A stretch of DNA of 22,250 bases, from the NCBI GenBank assembly GCA_947624335.1, contig CANQJX010000005.1:1-22250 (forward strand), written 5' to 3'. Every line of letters starts with the position of its first letter. Positions within the stretch are counted from its first letter, which is position 1. Under the pieces are notes generated by a model that was not told the origin of the DNA, ran no database searches, and saw only the letters and a program-made list of their open reading frames with translations. This document shows positions 15,279 to 21,793 of this stretch, piece after piece. The translations under genes were made by a program, and so were the position numbers. The stretch comes from an uncultured Marvinbryantia sp. (GTDB taxonomy: Bacteria > Bacillota > Clostridia > Lachnospirales > Lachnospiraceae).

Positions 15279-15647
15279 CTAAAACTCCAGACCAGCTTCT
15301 CTTGCTGCATCTGCTAATGCCTGAATTTTACCCTGATATATAAAGCCGCCGCGATCAAAGACTACGTTTTTGATTCCTTTCTCCAGCGCCCTCTGCGCAA
15401 TTACTTTTCCTAAGTATGCCGCTGCATCGACGTTATTTGTCTTCTCCAGTTCTGCCTTCACTTCCTTCTGAAGCGTAGATGCGGATACGAGAGTGTTTCC
15501 GACGGTATCGTCAATAATTTGAGCATACATATGATTATTGCTTCTAAACACTGCCAGACGCGGTCTTTCTGCAGTCCCTGCAAAACGATTGCGAACTCTT
15601 TTGTGTTTATTAACACGAACTTTAGACCTTGATTCTTTTCTAATCAT
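15279..15647 (-). CDS. rplR: 50S ribosomal protein L18 (uL18)
   Basis: L18 binds 5S rRNA and brings it to the large subunit with L5. The 122-residue product has a basic N-terminus (SRSKVRVNKHKRVRNRFAGT) and the L18 core (RPRLAVFRSNNHMYAQIIDD, ending REAGLEF). A GTG two codons earlier (15653) is in frame but lies only 3 nt after the GGAG binding site. ATG 15647 has 9 nt spacing and gives the family N-terminus MIRKE, so I prefer it. Confidence 0.97.
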   Translation of the reverse strand: MIRKESRSKVRVNKHKRVRNRFAGTAERPRLAVFRSNNHMYAQIIDDTVGNTLVSASTLQKEVKAELEKTNNVDAAAYLGKVIAQRALEKGIKNVVFDRGGFIYQGKIQALADAAREAGLEF

Positions 15648-15664
15648 CTTCACACTCTCCTTAC

Positions 15665-16205
15665 TTATTTCTTACCAGTCTTGCCGACTTTACGCCGGAT
15701 CACTTCGTCAGCATACTTGATTCCTTTGCCCTTATAGGGTTCCGGAGCTCTCTTTTCTCTGATTTCGGCAGCATATTGGCCAACTTTTTCCTTGTCGATA
15801 CCCTTTAACCGTAATTTTATTACCGTCTACGACAGCTTCCAGTCCTTCCGGATCCGTCATCTCGACCGGATGGGAATAGCCGAGGGATAACGTCAGTTTC
15901 TTTCCCTGCTTCGCCGCTTTGTAACCCACGCCGTTTACTTCCAGAACCTTTTCAAATCCTTCGCTGACGCCGACAACCATGTTGTGGATCAGGGTTCTGG
16001 TCAAACCGTGCAGCGCCTTCATTTTCTTCAGATCATTCGGTCTGCTAACGATCACATGACCGTCTTCTACTTTAATGCTCATTTCCGCCGGAAGCACTTT
16101 CTCCAGCGTCCCTTTGCTTCCTTTTACCGTCACTTTATTGCCCTCGGCAACAGTAACCGTAACGCCTGCCGGAATAACAACCGGCATTCTACCGATTCGT
16201 GACAT
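15665..16205 (-). CDS. rplF: 50S ribosomal protein L6 (uL6), frameshifted in this sequence
   Basis: L6 binds 23S rRNA near the sarcin-ricin loop and elongation factor site. The start is ATG 16205 (MSRIGRMPVVIPAG); an ATG two codons earlier is only 2 nt from the AAGGAGG, so it is not preferred. Reading is normal through GNKITVKG, then the frame breaks at the GTTAAAGGGTATC run on the minus strand (15801-15806 on plus). As written, the protein continues as YRQGKSWPICC and stops at 15732. Removing one A or G from this run restores IDKEKVGQYAAEIREKRAPE and the normal tail, ending ADEVIRRKVGKTGKK at a TAA at 15665-15667. The repaired protein has 179 residues, the usual length. Both L6 beta domains are otherwise intact, so a sequencing or assembly indel is the simplest explanation. 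Confidence 0.93.
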
Positions 16206-16233
16206 TTCCATGTCCTCCTTACTTAGATTTTCG

Positions 16234-16251
16234 GAGTGGCATCCACCACTC
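16234..16251 (-). other. Hairpin in the rpsH-rplF spacer
   Basis: GAGTGG (16234-16239) and CCACTC (16246-16251) form a 6-bp stem with a 6-nt loop in the 71-nt spacer 16206-16276. It lies just before the rplF ribosome binding site. No U-run follows, so it does not look like a terminator. Its role is unknown. Confidence 0.4.
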
Positions 16252-16276
16252 TGTTTTCAGTGAGTTTTCGCTTCGT

Positions 16277-16678
16277 TTACCAGACAAAGGCAAGCACTTC
16301 GCCGCCGACCTGCTGTCTGCGCGCTTCCTTGTCCGTAATTACGCCTTTGTTCGTGGAAAGGATCGCCACGCCCAGTCCGCCGAGTACTCTGGGGATCTCG
16401 TTCTTGCCCGCGTACACGCGAAGGCCCGGTTTGGAGATTCTCTTGATCCCTGTGATAATCTTTTCGTTCTTGTCTGCGCCGTATTTCAGCGTAATGCGGA
16501 TAACCGGAAAACCGCTTTCTTCTACGACTTCATATTTGCTGATATAGCCTTCGTCTAAGAGAATATTTGCGATGGAAAGCTTCATCTTGGACGACGGAAC
16601 ATCTACTGTATCATGTTTTGCAGTATTTGCATTACGGATTCTTGTAAGCATATCTGCAATCGGATCGCTCATAGTCAT
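16277..16678 (-). CDS. rpsH: 30S ribosomal protein S8 (uS8)
   Basis: S8 binds the central domain of 16S rRNA; in Escherichia coli it also represses the spc operon by binding its mRNA. The 133-residue product begins MTMSDPIADMLTRIRNA and ends with the family's GGEVLAFVW. The ATG at 16678 has AAGGAGG 8 nt upstream, better than the second ATG two codons later. It is flanked by the two structured spacers 16206-16276 and 16679-16769. Confidence 0.98.
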   Translation of the reverse strand: MTMSDPIADMLTRIRNANTAKHDTVDVPSSKMKLSIANILLDEGYISKYEVVEESGFPVIRITLKYGADKNEKIITGIKRISKPGLRVYAGKNEIPRVLGGLGVAILSTNKGVITDKEARRQQVGGEVLAFVW

Positions 16679-16716
16679 CTGATTGTCCTCCTTATTTTAT
16701 GATTATTGATCTGCCT

Positions 16717-16766
16717 GGCACCGCGCTGCGCCCGATGCCGTCTGATCCCGATTCTTCGGATCGGGA
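16717..16766 (-). other. Two hairpins in the rpsZ-rpsH spacer
   Basis: The 91-nt spacer 16679-16769 holds TCCCGAT/ATCGGGA (16746-16752 with 16760-16766) and GGCACC/GATGCC (16717-16722 with 16734-16739, including one G-U on the RNA). They precede the rpsH ribosome binding site. No U-run follows either stem. They may control translation or processing of the segment that starts with rpsH, but this is speculative. Confidence 0.45.
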
Positions 16767-16769
16767 CAA

Positions 16770-16955
16770 TTACCAACTTGCCTTCTTAACACCGGGAATC
16801 TGTCCTTTGTATGCCAGCTCACGGAAGCAAATTCTGCAGATTCCGTATTTTCTCAGATAAGCATGCGGACGACCACAGATTTTGCAGCGGTTGTACTCTC
16901 TGGTTGAGAATTTCTGTTTGCGCTGCTGTTTAATCTTCATTGCTGTTTTAGCCAT
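16770..16955 (-). CDS. rpsZ: 30S ribosomal protein S14, zinc-type (uS14)
   Basis: This S14 form sits in the head of the small subunit and carries a zinc ribbon. The 61-residue product has Cys24, Cys27, Cys40 and Cys43 in two CxxC motifs (RCKICGRPHAYLRKYGICRI). The short length and C-plus motif separate it from the longer zinc-free RpsN. It lies between rplE and rpsH, the standard position in Gram-positive spc operons. Confidence 0.97.
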   Translation of the reverse strand: MAKTAMKIKQQRKQKFSTREYNRCKICGRPHAYLRKYGICRICFRELAYKGQIPGVKKASW

Positions 16956-16980
16956 GGATGAATTTCCTCCTAATTACTTC

Positions 16981-17520
16981 TTATTTCGCAAAAGGCATGT
17001 TGAACAGAGTCAACAGTTCACGGGCTTCTTCGTCAGTGTTCGCCGTCGTCACAAAAATAACGTCCATACCCCTGACCTTATCGATCTTATCGTACTCGAT
17101 CTCCGGGAAAATCAACTGCTCTTTGATACCGAGCGCATAATTTCCTCTGCCGTCAAACGCATTCGGATTTACGCCGCGGAAGTCGCGCACACGCGGAAGC
17201 GCCAGATTGATCAGACGATCCACAAATTCGTACATTCTCTCGCCACGCAGGGTTACTTTGCATCCGATGGACATTCCTTCCCTGATTTTAAAGTTTGCCA
17301 CGGACTTTTTCGCTTTTGTGACAACCGCCTTCTGGCCGGTGATCGTCTCCAGATCTTTGATCGCGGATTCCAGAATCTTTGCGTTCTCTTTCGCTTCCCC
17401 GACGCCCATATTGACGACCACTTTTTCCAGCTTCGGAACTTGCATGATGTTCTTATAGCCAAACTTCTTGATCATAGCATCTACGATCTCGTTTTTGTAA
17501 GTGTCTTTGAGTCTACTCAA
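16981..17520 (-). CDS. rplE: 50S ribosomal protein L5 (uL5)
   Basis: L5 binds 5S rRNA and forms part of the central protuberance. The 179-residue product has the usual length, with KIMQ-like N-terminal pattern (YKNIMQVPKLEKVVVNMGVG), TGQKAVVTKAKKSVANFKIR and GLDF-type region (PNAFDGRGNYALGIKEQLIF). The start codon is TTG at 17520: AGGAGG lies 9 nt upstream and no in-frame ATG or GTG is closer. The gap to rplX is 22 nt. Confidence 0.97.
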   Translation of the reverse strand: MSRLKDTYKNEIVDAMIKKFGYKNIMQVPKLEKVVVNMGVGEAKENAKILESAIKDLETITGQKAVVTKAKKSVANFKIREGMSIGCKVTLRGERMYEFVDRLINLALPRVRDFRGVNPNAFDGRGNYALGIKEQLIFPEIEYDKIDKVRGMDVIFVTTANTDEEARELLTLFNMPFAK

Positions 17521-17542
17521 CTTGTATGGCCTCCTCTCTCAA

Positions 17543-17854
17543 TTAATCGATGACCGCGCCGGTTGCTTTCGCCACGCGGACCTTTTTATCGCCATCCACT
17601 TTGAAACCAACTCTTGTCGGTGTGCCGTTTACCAGCAGCATTACATTGGAAATATGGATATAAGCCTCTTTGTTGATAATGCCGCCCTGCTGGTTTGCCG
17701 CAGAGGGTTTCGCATGCTTTACAACCATATTTACATTTTCCACCAGGACTCTCTGATTCTTTCTGTCAACCGCCAGAACCTTGCCCTCTTTGTCTTTATC
17801 TTTGCCGGCGATTACTCTTACCGTATCGCCTTTTTTGATCTTTAACGCTGACAT
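17543..17854 (-). CDS. rplX: 50S ribosomal protein L24 (uL24)
   Basis: L24 starts large-subunit assembly at the 5' domain of 23S rRNA. The 103-residue product has the KOW motif near its N-terminus (KKGDTVRVIAGKDKDKEGKV, 7-26) and the family's HAKPSAANQQGGIINKEA stretch. It starts at ATG 17854, 11 nt after rplN, with GGAGGT upstream. Confidence 0.98.
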   Translation of the reverse strand: MSALKIKKGDTVRVIAGKDKDKEGKVLAVDRKNQRVLVENVNMVVKHAKPSAANQQGGIINKEAYIHISNVMLLVNGTPTRVGFKVDGDKKVRVAKATGAVID

Positions 17855-17865
17855 CTGCTACCTCC

Positions 17866-18234
17866 TTATAAAACTTCCGGAGCGAGCGAAGCGATCTTCG
17901 TAAACTGCTTATCACGAAGTTCTCTTGCAACCGGTCCAAAAATACGGGTTCCTCTCGGAGTTTTGTCATCTTTAATGATGACCGCGGCATTTTCATCAAA
18001 TCTGATATAGGAACCGTCTTTACGCCGGATCTCCTTTACCGTACGAACGACGACAGCCTTAACGACATCACCTTTTTTTACAACGCCGCCTGGTGTTGCA
18101 TCTTTAACCGTAGCAACGATAATGTCCCCGATACTTGCATATCTTCTTGTCGAACCGCCCATAACCCTGATGCAAAGCAATTCTTTTGCGCCGGTGTTAT
18201 CCGCGACTCTGAGTCTGCTTTCCTGCTGTATCAT
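17866..18234 (-). CDS. rplN: 50S ribosomal protein L14 (uL14)
   Basis: L14 lies at the subunit interface and contacts 16S rRNA helix 14. The 122-residue product is the exact usual length. It begins MIQQESRLRVADNTGAKELL and has the family signature around AVVVRTVKEIRRKDGSYIRF, ending SLAPEVL. The gap to rpsQ is 15 nt. Confidence 0.98.
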   Translation of the reverse strand: MIQQESRLRVADNTGAKELLCIRVMGGSTRRYASIGDIIVATVKDATPGGVVKKGDVVKAVVVRTVKEIRRKDGSYIRFDENAAVIIKDDKTPRGTRIFGPVARELRDKQFTKIASLAPEVL

Positions 18235-18249
18235 GCTTTCCCTCCTATA

Positions 18250-18510
18250 CTATTTCGCCTTCTCGGTGATCTCGACAAGTCTCCATCTCTTATCTTTCGA
18301 TAACGGCCTTGTCTCCATAACCTTTACGGTATCGCCGATATTGCATTCATTGTTTTCGTCGTGTGCTTTTAATTTATAAGTTTTCTTAACAACCTTTTTG
18401 TACAGAGGATGCTTTACATGGTTTTCCACCGCAACGACAATCGTTTTGTCCATTTTGTTGCTGACAACCTTCCCTGTACGGGTTTTTCTAAGATTTCTTT
18501 CCACGTCCAT
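18250..18510 (-). CDS. rpsQ: 30S ribosomal protein S17 (uS17)
   Basis: S17 is a small OB-fold protein that binds the 5' domain of 16S rRNA early in assembly. The 86-residue product has RNLRKTRTGKVVSNKMDKTI at the start and the signature GDTVKVMETRPLSKDKRWRL near the end. AAAGGAG is 3-4 nt before the ATG, which is a little close. No better start is seen. Confidence 0.97.
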   Translation of the reverse strand: MDVERNLRKTRTGKVVSNKMDKTIVVAVENHVKHPLYKKVVKKTYKLKAHDENNECNIGDTVKVMETRPLSKDKRWRLVEITEKAK

Positions 18511-18531
18511 TTGCTCCTTTCGTGGTGATCG

Positions 18532-18735
18532 TTATGCGTTTTCCATCTGTGTGATAACAGTCTGAATCCTGGCGATGTTCCTGCGAACTTCTCTGATTCT
18601 GCTCGTGTTATCCAACTGATTGGTCGCATTCTGGAATCTCAAATTAAAAAGTTCCTTTTTCGCAGCTACTAATTCCTGATTTAATTCGGAAACGGATTTC
18701 TTTCTTAAATCTTCTACATACTTTTTAGTTTTCAC
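18532..18735 (-). CDS. rpmC: 50S ribosomal protein L29 (uL29)
   Basis: L29 sits at the polypeptide exit tunnel beside L23. The 67-residue product is two helices, with KKSVSELNQELVAAKKELFN and LRFQNATNQLDNTSRIREVR as the family core. The start is GTG 18735, giving MKTKKYVEDL, the family N-terminus. AAGGCGGTGAT precedes it with 8 nt spacing from its core. A GTG three codons earlier (18744) lies inside this binding site and is rejected. The start overlaps the end of rplP by 11 nt. Confidence 0.95.
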   Translation of the reverse strand: MKTKKYVEDLRKKSVSELNQELVAAKKELFNLRFQNATNQLDNTSRIREVRRNIARIQTVITQMENA

Positions 18736-19162
18736 TGTTATCACCGCCTTCTAAATCCGCACGAGAAACAATCTTACATTTGCAAGGCAACTTATGCATG
18801 GCAAGACGAAGCGCCTCGCGTGCTACTTCTTCCGGTACGCCTGCAAGTTCAAACATGACGCGGCCCGGTTTTACAACTGCTACCCAATATTCCAATGTTC
18901 CCTTACCGGAACCCATACGGGTTTCCGCCGGCTTTGCCGTTACCGGTTTGTCCGGGAAAATCTTGATCCAGACTTTACCGCCACGCTTAATATAACGGGT
19001 CATAGCGACACGGGCCGCCTCGATCTGATTTGACTTAATCCAGCATGGCTCGATGGCAACCAGTCCGTATTCGCCGTTGGAGATCGTATTGCCTCTTAAG
19101 GCTTTGCCTGCCATACTGCCGCGGAACTGTTTACGTCTTTTTACTCTCTTTGGCATTAACAT
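18725..19162 (-). CDS. rplP: 50S ribosomal protein L16 (uL16)
   Basis: L16 helps form the A-site tRNA pocket of the large subunit. The 145-residue product begins MLMPKRVKRRKQFRGSMAGK and has the signature RMGSGKGTLEYWVAVVKPGR. The ATG at 19162 overlaps the rpsC TAA stop by one base (TAATG) and has GGGAG 9 nt upstream. A second ATG two codons later is possible but less well spaced. A longer C-terminal tail (ADLEGGDNSEN) follows the core and overlaps rpmC. Confidence 0.97.
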   Translation of the reverse strand: MLMPKRVKRRKQFRGSMAGKALRGNTISNGEYGLVAIEPCWIKSNQIEAARVAMTRYIKRGGKVWIKIFPDKPVTAKPAETRMGSGKGTLEYWVAVVKPGRVMFELAGVPEEVAREALRLAMHKLPCKCKIVSRADLEGGDNSEN

Positions 19163-19818
19163 TATTTATCGCTCCCTTCCTTTGCCGTTTTTGTGGGAAG
19201 GATTTCGCCGTTATAAATCCACACCTTTACGCCGAGTTTGCCGTAAGTGGTATCTGCTTCTGCGAATCCATAGTCAATATCTGCGCGGAGCGTCTGCAGG
19301 GGAATGGTTCCCTCGCTGTAAAACTCCGTACGGGCAATATCCGCGCCGCCAAGACGCCCGGAGACAGCCGCTTTGATTCCCTTCGCGCCCATCTTCATGG
19401 TTCTGCCCATAGTGGACTTCATTGCACGGCGGAACGAAACACGGTTTTCCAGCTGCTGGGCGATATTTTCCGCCACTAACTGCGCGTCCCTGTCCGGTCT
19501 CTTTACTTCTTTAATGTCAACCAGCAGCTTTTCCTTCGTCAGCTTCTGTACCTCGGCTTTTACCTTCTCGATCTCGGAACCGCCCTTGCCGATTACTACG
19601 CCGGGCTTTGCGGTATAGATAATCACCTTGATTCTTCCGGACGCCCGCTCGATCTCGATTTTGGAAATACCGGCACTGTATAATTTCTTTTTCAGGAATG
19701 TTCTGATTTTATTATCTTCCACAAGGTAGTCTGCAAACTCAGACTCAGCATACCATTTGGAATCCCAGTCTTTAATAACACCGACTCTCAATCCATGCGG
19801 ATTTACTTTCTGTCCCAT
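19162..19818 (-). CDS. rpsC: 30S ribosomal protein S3 (uS3)
   Basis: S3 lines the mRNA entry site and helps unwind mRNA. The 218-residue product begins MGQKVNPHGLRVGVIKDWDS, has a type II KH domain with the GKGG loop at 77-80, and ends with the C-terminal S3 domain (GTIPLQTLRADIDYGFAEAD). The frame is open seven codons further upstream, but ATG 19818 has AGGAGGG 5 nt before it and the family N-terminus. It overlaps rplP by one base. Confidence 0.98.
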   Translation of the reverse strand: MGQKVNPHGLRVGVIKDWDSKWYAESEFADYLVEDNKIRTFLKKKLYSAGISKIEIERASGRIKVIIYTAKPGVVIGKGGSEIEKVKAEVQKLTKEKLLVDIKEVKRPDRDAQLVAENIAQQLENRVSFRRAMKSTMGRTMKMGAKGIKAAVSGRLGGADIARTEFYSEGTIPLQTLRADIDYGFAEADTTYGKLGVKVWIYNGEILPTKTAKEGSDK

Positions 19819-19828
19819 GCTTTCCCTC

Positions 19829-20215
19829 CTATCTCTCATTCAGCACAACAGTAATATGGCTCATTCTCTTTTCGATGCGGTAAGCCCTGCCCTGTGCCCT
19901 CGGTCTGATTCTCTTCATTGTCGGTCCCTTGTTTGCGTAGCATTCCTCCACAAAAAGGTTCTCGCGGTTCATGCCGTTGTTATTTTCGGCATTCGCAATC
20001 GCCGACTCCAGTAATTTTTTAATCAGCGCAGACGCATATCTCGGATTGTAGGTTACGATTCCGAGCGCTGTCTGCACATCTTTGCCTCTGATAGCATCTA
20101 AAACAAAACATGCTTTCTGGACAGACACTCTCGCATAAGATAACTTTGCGGACGGTCTTGTATCCTTATTCGCGTTTCTCTCTCTCTTGATCTGGGATCT
20201 ATGTCCTTTTGCCAT
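19829..20215 (-). CDS. rplV: 50S ribosomal protein L22 (uL22)
   Basis: L22 lines the exit tunnel with a long beta hairpin that senses nascent chains and macrolides. The 128-residue product has the core KLSYARVSVQKACFVLDAIR and the hairpin region GPTMKRIRPRAQGRAYRIEK, ending in HITVVLNER. The N-terminus has about 14 extra charged residues (GHRSQIKRERNANKDTRPSA) before the family core, a form seen in some Clostridia. The gap to rpsC is 10 nt. Confidence 0.97.
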   Translation of the reverse strand: MAKGHRSQIKRERNANKDTRPSAKLSYARVSVQKACFVLDAIRGKDVQTALGIVTYNPRYASALIKKLLESAIANAENNNGMNRENLFVEECYANKGPTMKRIRPRAQGRAYRIEKRMSHITVVLNER

Positions 20216-20241
20216 GGATATAACCTCCTTTCAAAATAATC

Positions 20242-20517
20242 CTAGCGGGATTTCTTCTCGTCTTTTCCATGTCCTCTGTACGTTCTGGTCGCAACAAACT
20301 CTCCTAGTTTATGTCCGACCATATCTTCCGTGATATATACAGGAACATGTCTTCTTCCATCATGGACTGCTATCGTATGTCCAACCATCTGCGGGAAAAT
20401 CGTGGAACGGCGGGACCAGGTCTTAATTACCTGCTTGCTGCCCGATTCGTTCATGGCGTTTACTTTTTTCAGTAAGCTTTCGTCCGCAAACGGTCCTTTT
20501 TTCAGTGAACGTGCCAT
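20242..20517 (-). CDS. rpsS: 30S ribosomal protein S19 (uS19)
   Basis: S19 sits in the head of the small subunit next to S13. The 91-residue product begins MARSLKKGPFADESLLKKVN and has the signature GRRHVPVYITEDMVGHKLGE. AAGGAGG lies just upstream of the ATG. It follows rplB after 15 nt. Confidence 0.98.
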   Translation of the reverse strand: MARSLKKGPFADESLLKKVNAMNESGSKQVIKTWSRRSTIFPQMVGHTIAVHDGRRHVPVYITEDMVGHKLGEFVATRTYRGHGKDEKKSR

Positions 20518-20532
20518 AGGTTCTACCTCCTT

Positions 20533-21381
20533 TTATGAATTAATCGCTCTTCCGTCTCTTCTTCTGATGATCAGCTTGTTCGACGCCTTTTTCTTCGGTC
20601 TTGTCTTCAGGCCGAGTGCCGGTTTGCCCCACGGAGTGCTCGGACCCGGACGGCCGATGCCGGTCTTGCCTTCGCCGCCGCCATGCGGATGGTCATTCGG
20701 GTTCATAACGGAACCGCGAACAGTCGGACGGATACCCATGTGACGTTTTCTTCCTGCTTTTCCGATATTGATTAAGTTGTGGTCGCCGTTTCCAACCACG
20801 CCTATCGTTGCCCTGCATACAATCGGCACCATTCTCATCTCGCCGGAGGGCAGACGTAAGGTTGCGTATTTTCCTTCTTTCGCCATCAACTGCGCGCTGT
20901 TTCCCGCGCTTCTTACCAACTGGCCGCCCTTGCCCGGATGAAGTTCGATGTTGTGAATCAGCGTACCGACCGGAATCTCAGAAAGCGGCAGGCAGTTGCC
21001 CACTCTGATTTCCGCTTCCGGCCCGCTCATAACCCGCATGCCGTCTTTCAGTCCCTGCGGAGCAAGGATATAGGCCTTTTCGCCGTCCACATAAGTGATC
21101 AGCGCAATGTTTGCGGAACGGTTCGGATCGTACTCGATTCCGGTTACAACGCCCGGAATCCCGTCTTTCTTATTTCTCTTAAAATCAATCACACGATATT
21201 TTCTTCTGGAACCGCCTCCGCGGTGTCTCACCGTGATCTTACCCTGATTATTACGCCCGGAATTTTTCTTGAGGGAAACCAGAAGGCTCTTCTCCGGCGT
21301 GGACTTCGTAATCTCGGAGAAGTCCGAACCGGTCATATGTCTTCTGGAAGGTGTATATGGTTTATAGGTTTTAATTCCCAT
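20533..21381 (-). CDS. rplB: 50S ribosomal protein L2 (uL2)
   Basis: L2 binds 23S rRNA near the peptidyl transferase centre and is needed for subunit association. The 282-residue product begins MGIKTYKPYTPSRRHMTGSD, a common clostridial N-terminus. The signature VMNPNDHPHGGGEGKT contains His231, aligning with Escherichia coli His229. The C-terminal tail is rich in basic residues (KTRPKKKASNKLIIRRRDGR). It is separated from rplW by a 112-nt spacer with GC-rich repeats and a hairpin. Confidence 0.98.
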   Translation of the reverse strand: MGIKTYKPYTPSRRHMTGSDFSEITKSTPEKSLLVSLKKNSGRNNQGKITVRHRGGGSRRKYRVIDFKRNKKDGIPGVVTGIEYDPNRSANIALITYVDGEKAYILAPQGLKDGMRVMSGPEAEIRVGNCLPLSEIPVGTLIHNIELHPGKGGQLVRSAGNSAQLMAKEGKYATLRLPSGEMRMVPIVCRATIGVVGNGDHNLINIGKAGRKRHMGIRPTVRGSVMNPNDHPHGGGEGKTGIGRPGPSTPWGKPALGLKTRPKKKASNKLIIRRRDGRAINS

Positions 21382-21405
21382 GATTGTTTCTCCTTTCGAT
21401 ATTGG

Positions 21406-21428
21406 TTATCCTACTTCGCAGTAGATAA
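21406..21428 (-). other. GNRA-loop hairpin before the rplB ribosome binding site
   Basis: On the minus strand TTATCTACT and AGTAGGATAA pair over nine base pairs with one bulged G around a GCGA tetraloop. It sits about 25 nt before the rplB ATG in the 112-nt spacer 21382-21493, which also holds the GC-rich palindrome CGGCGCGCCG. This may be a regulatory or processing structure; no known class is recognised. Confidence 0.5.
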
Positions 21429-21493
21429 ATAAGGCTCCTGCAGCGCGTCCGGCGCGCCGTCCGGCCCTTGGGTGCCGCTTTTTGGCCGCCCTT

Positions 21494-21793
21494 TTATAAT
21501 CCTTCAAAAATTTCGATTTCTTTGGAATCTTCTGTGAGCGTAACGATTGCTTTCTTTCTCTTCGCCGTTCTGCCCACGGTCATTCCGCGGCGTCTTTTCT
21601 TTCCCTTCAGATTCATTGTGTTGACGCTCTTTACTTTTGTTCCTTCAAACATTTTTTCAACAGCTTCTTTAATCTGAGTCTTCGTCGCCTCTGTGTGTAC
21701 CTGAAAAGTGTATTTCTTCTCGCTCATCGCGTTCATACTCTTTTCGGTTACGATCGGTTTTAAAATCACATCATAATACTGGAGCGCTGCCAT
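21494..21793 (-). CDS. rplW: 50S ribosomal protein L23 (uL23)
   Basis: L23 at the exit tunnel is the docking site for trigger factor and signal recognition particle. The 99-residue product has YYDVILKPIVTEKSMNAMSE at the start and the family's VKSVNTMNLKGKKRRRGMTV hairpin. The ATG overlaps the rplD TAA by one base (TAATG), so translation is probably coupled. Confidence 0.98.
   Translation of the reverse strand: MAALQYYDVILKPIVTEKSMNAMSEKKYTFQVHTEATKTQIKEAVEKMFEGTKVKSVNTMNLKGKKRRRGMTVGRTAKRKKAIVTLTEDSKEIEIFEGL

Noticed and set aside
15801..15806. Programmed +1 frameshifting in rplF
   Set aside because: No stop codon or evident rare codon at the shift point, no internal binding-site stimulator, and L6 genes are not known to use it. 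An indel error explains it more simply.
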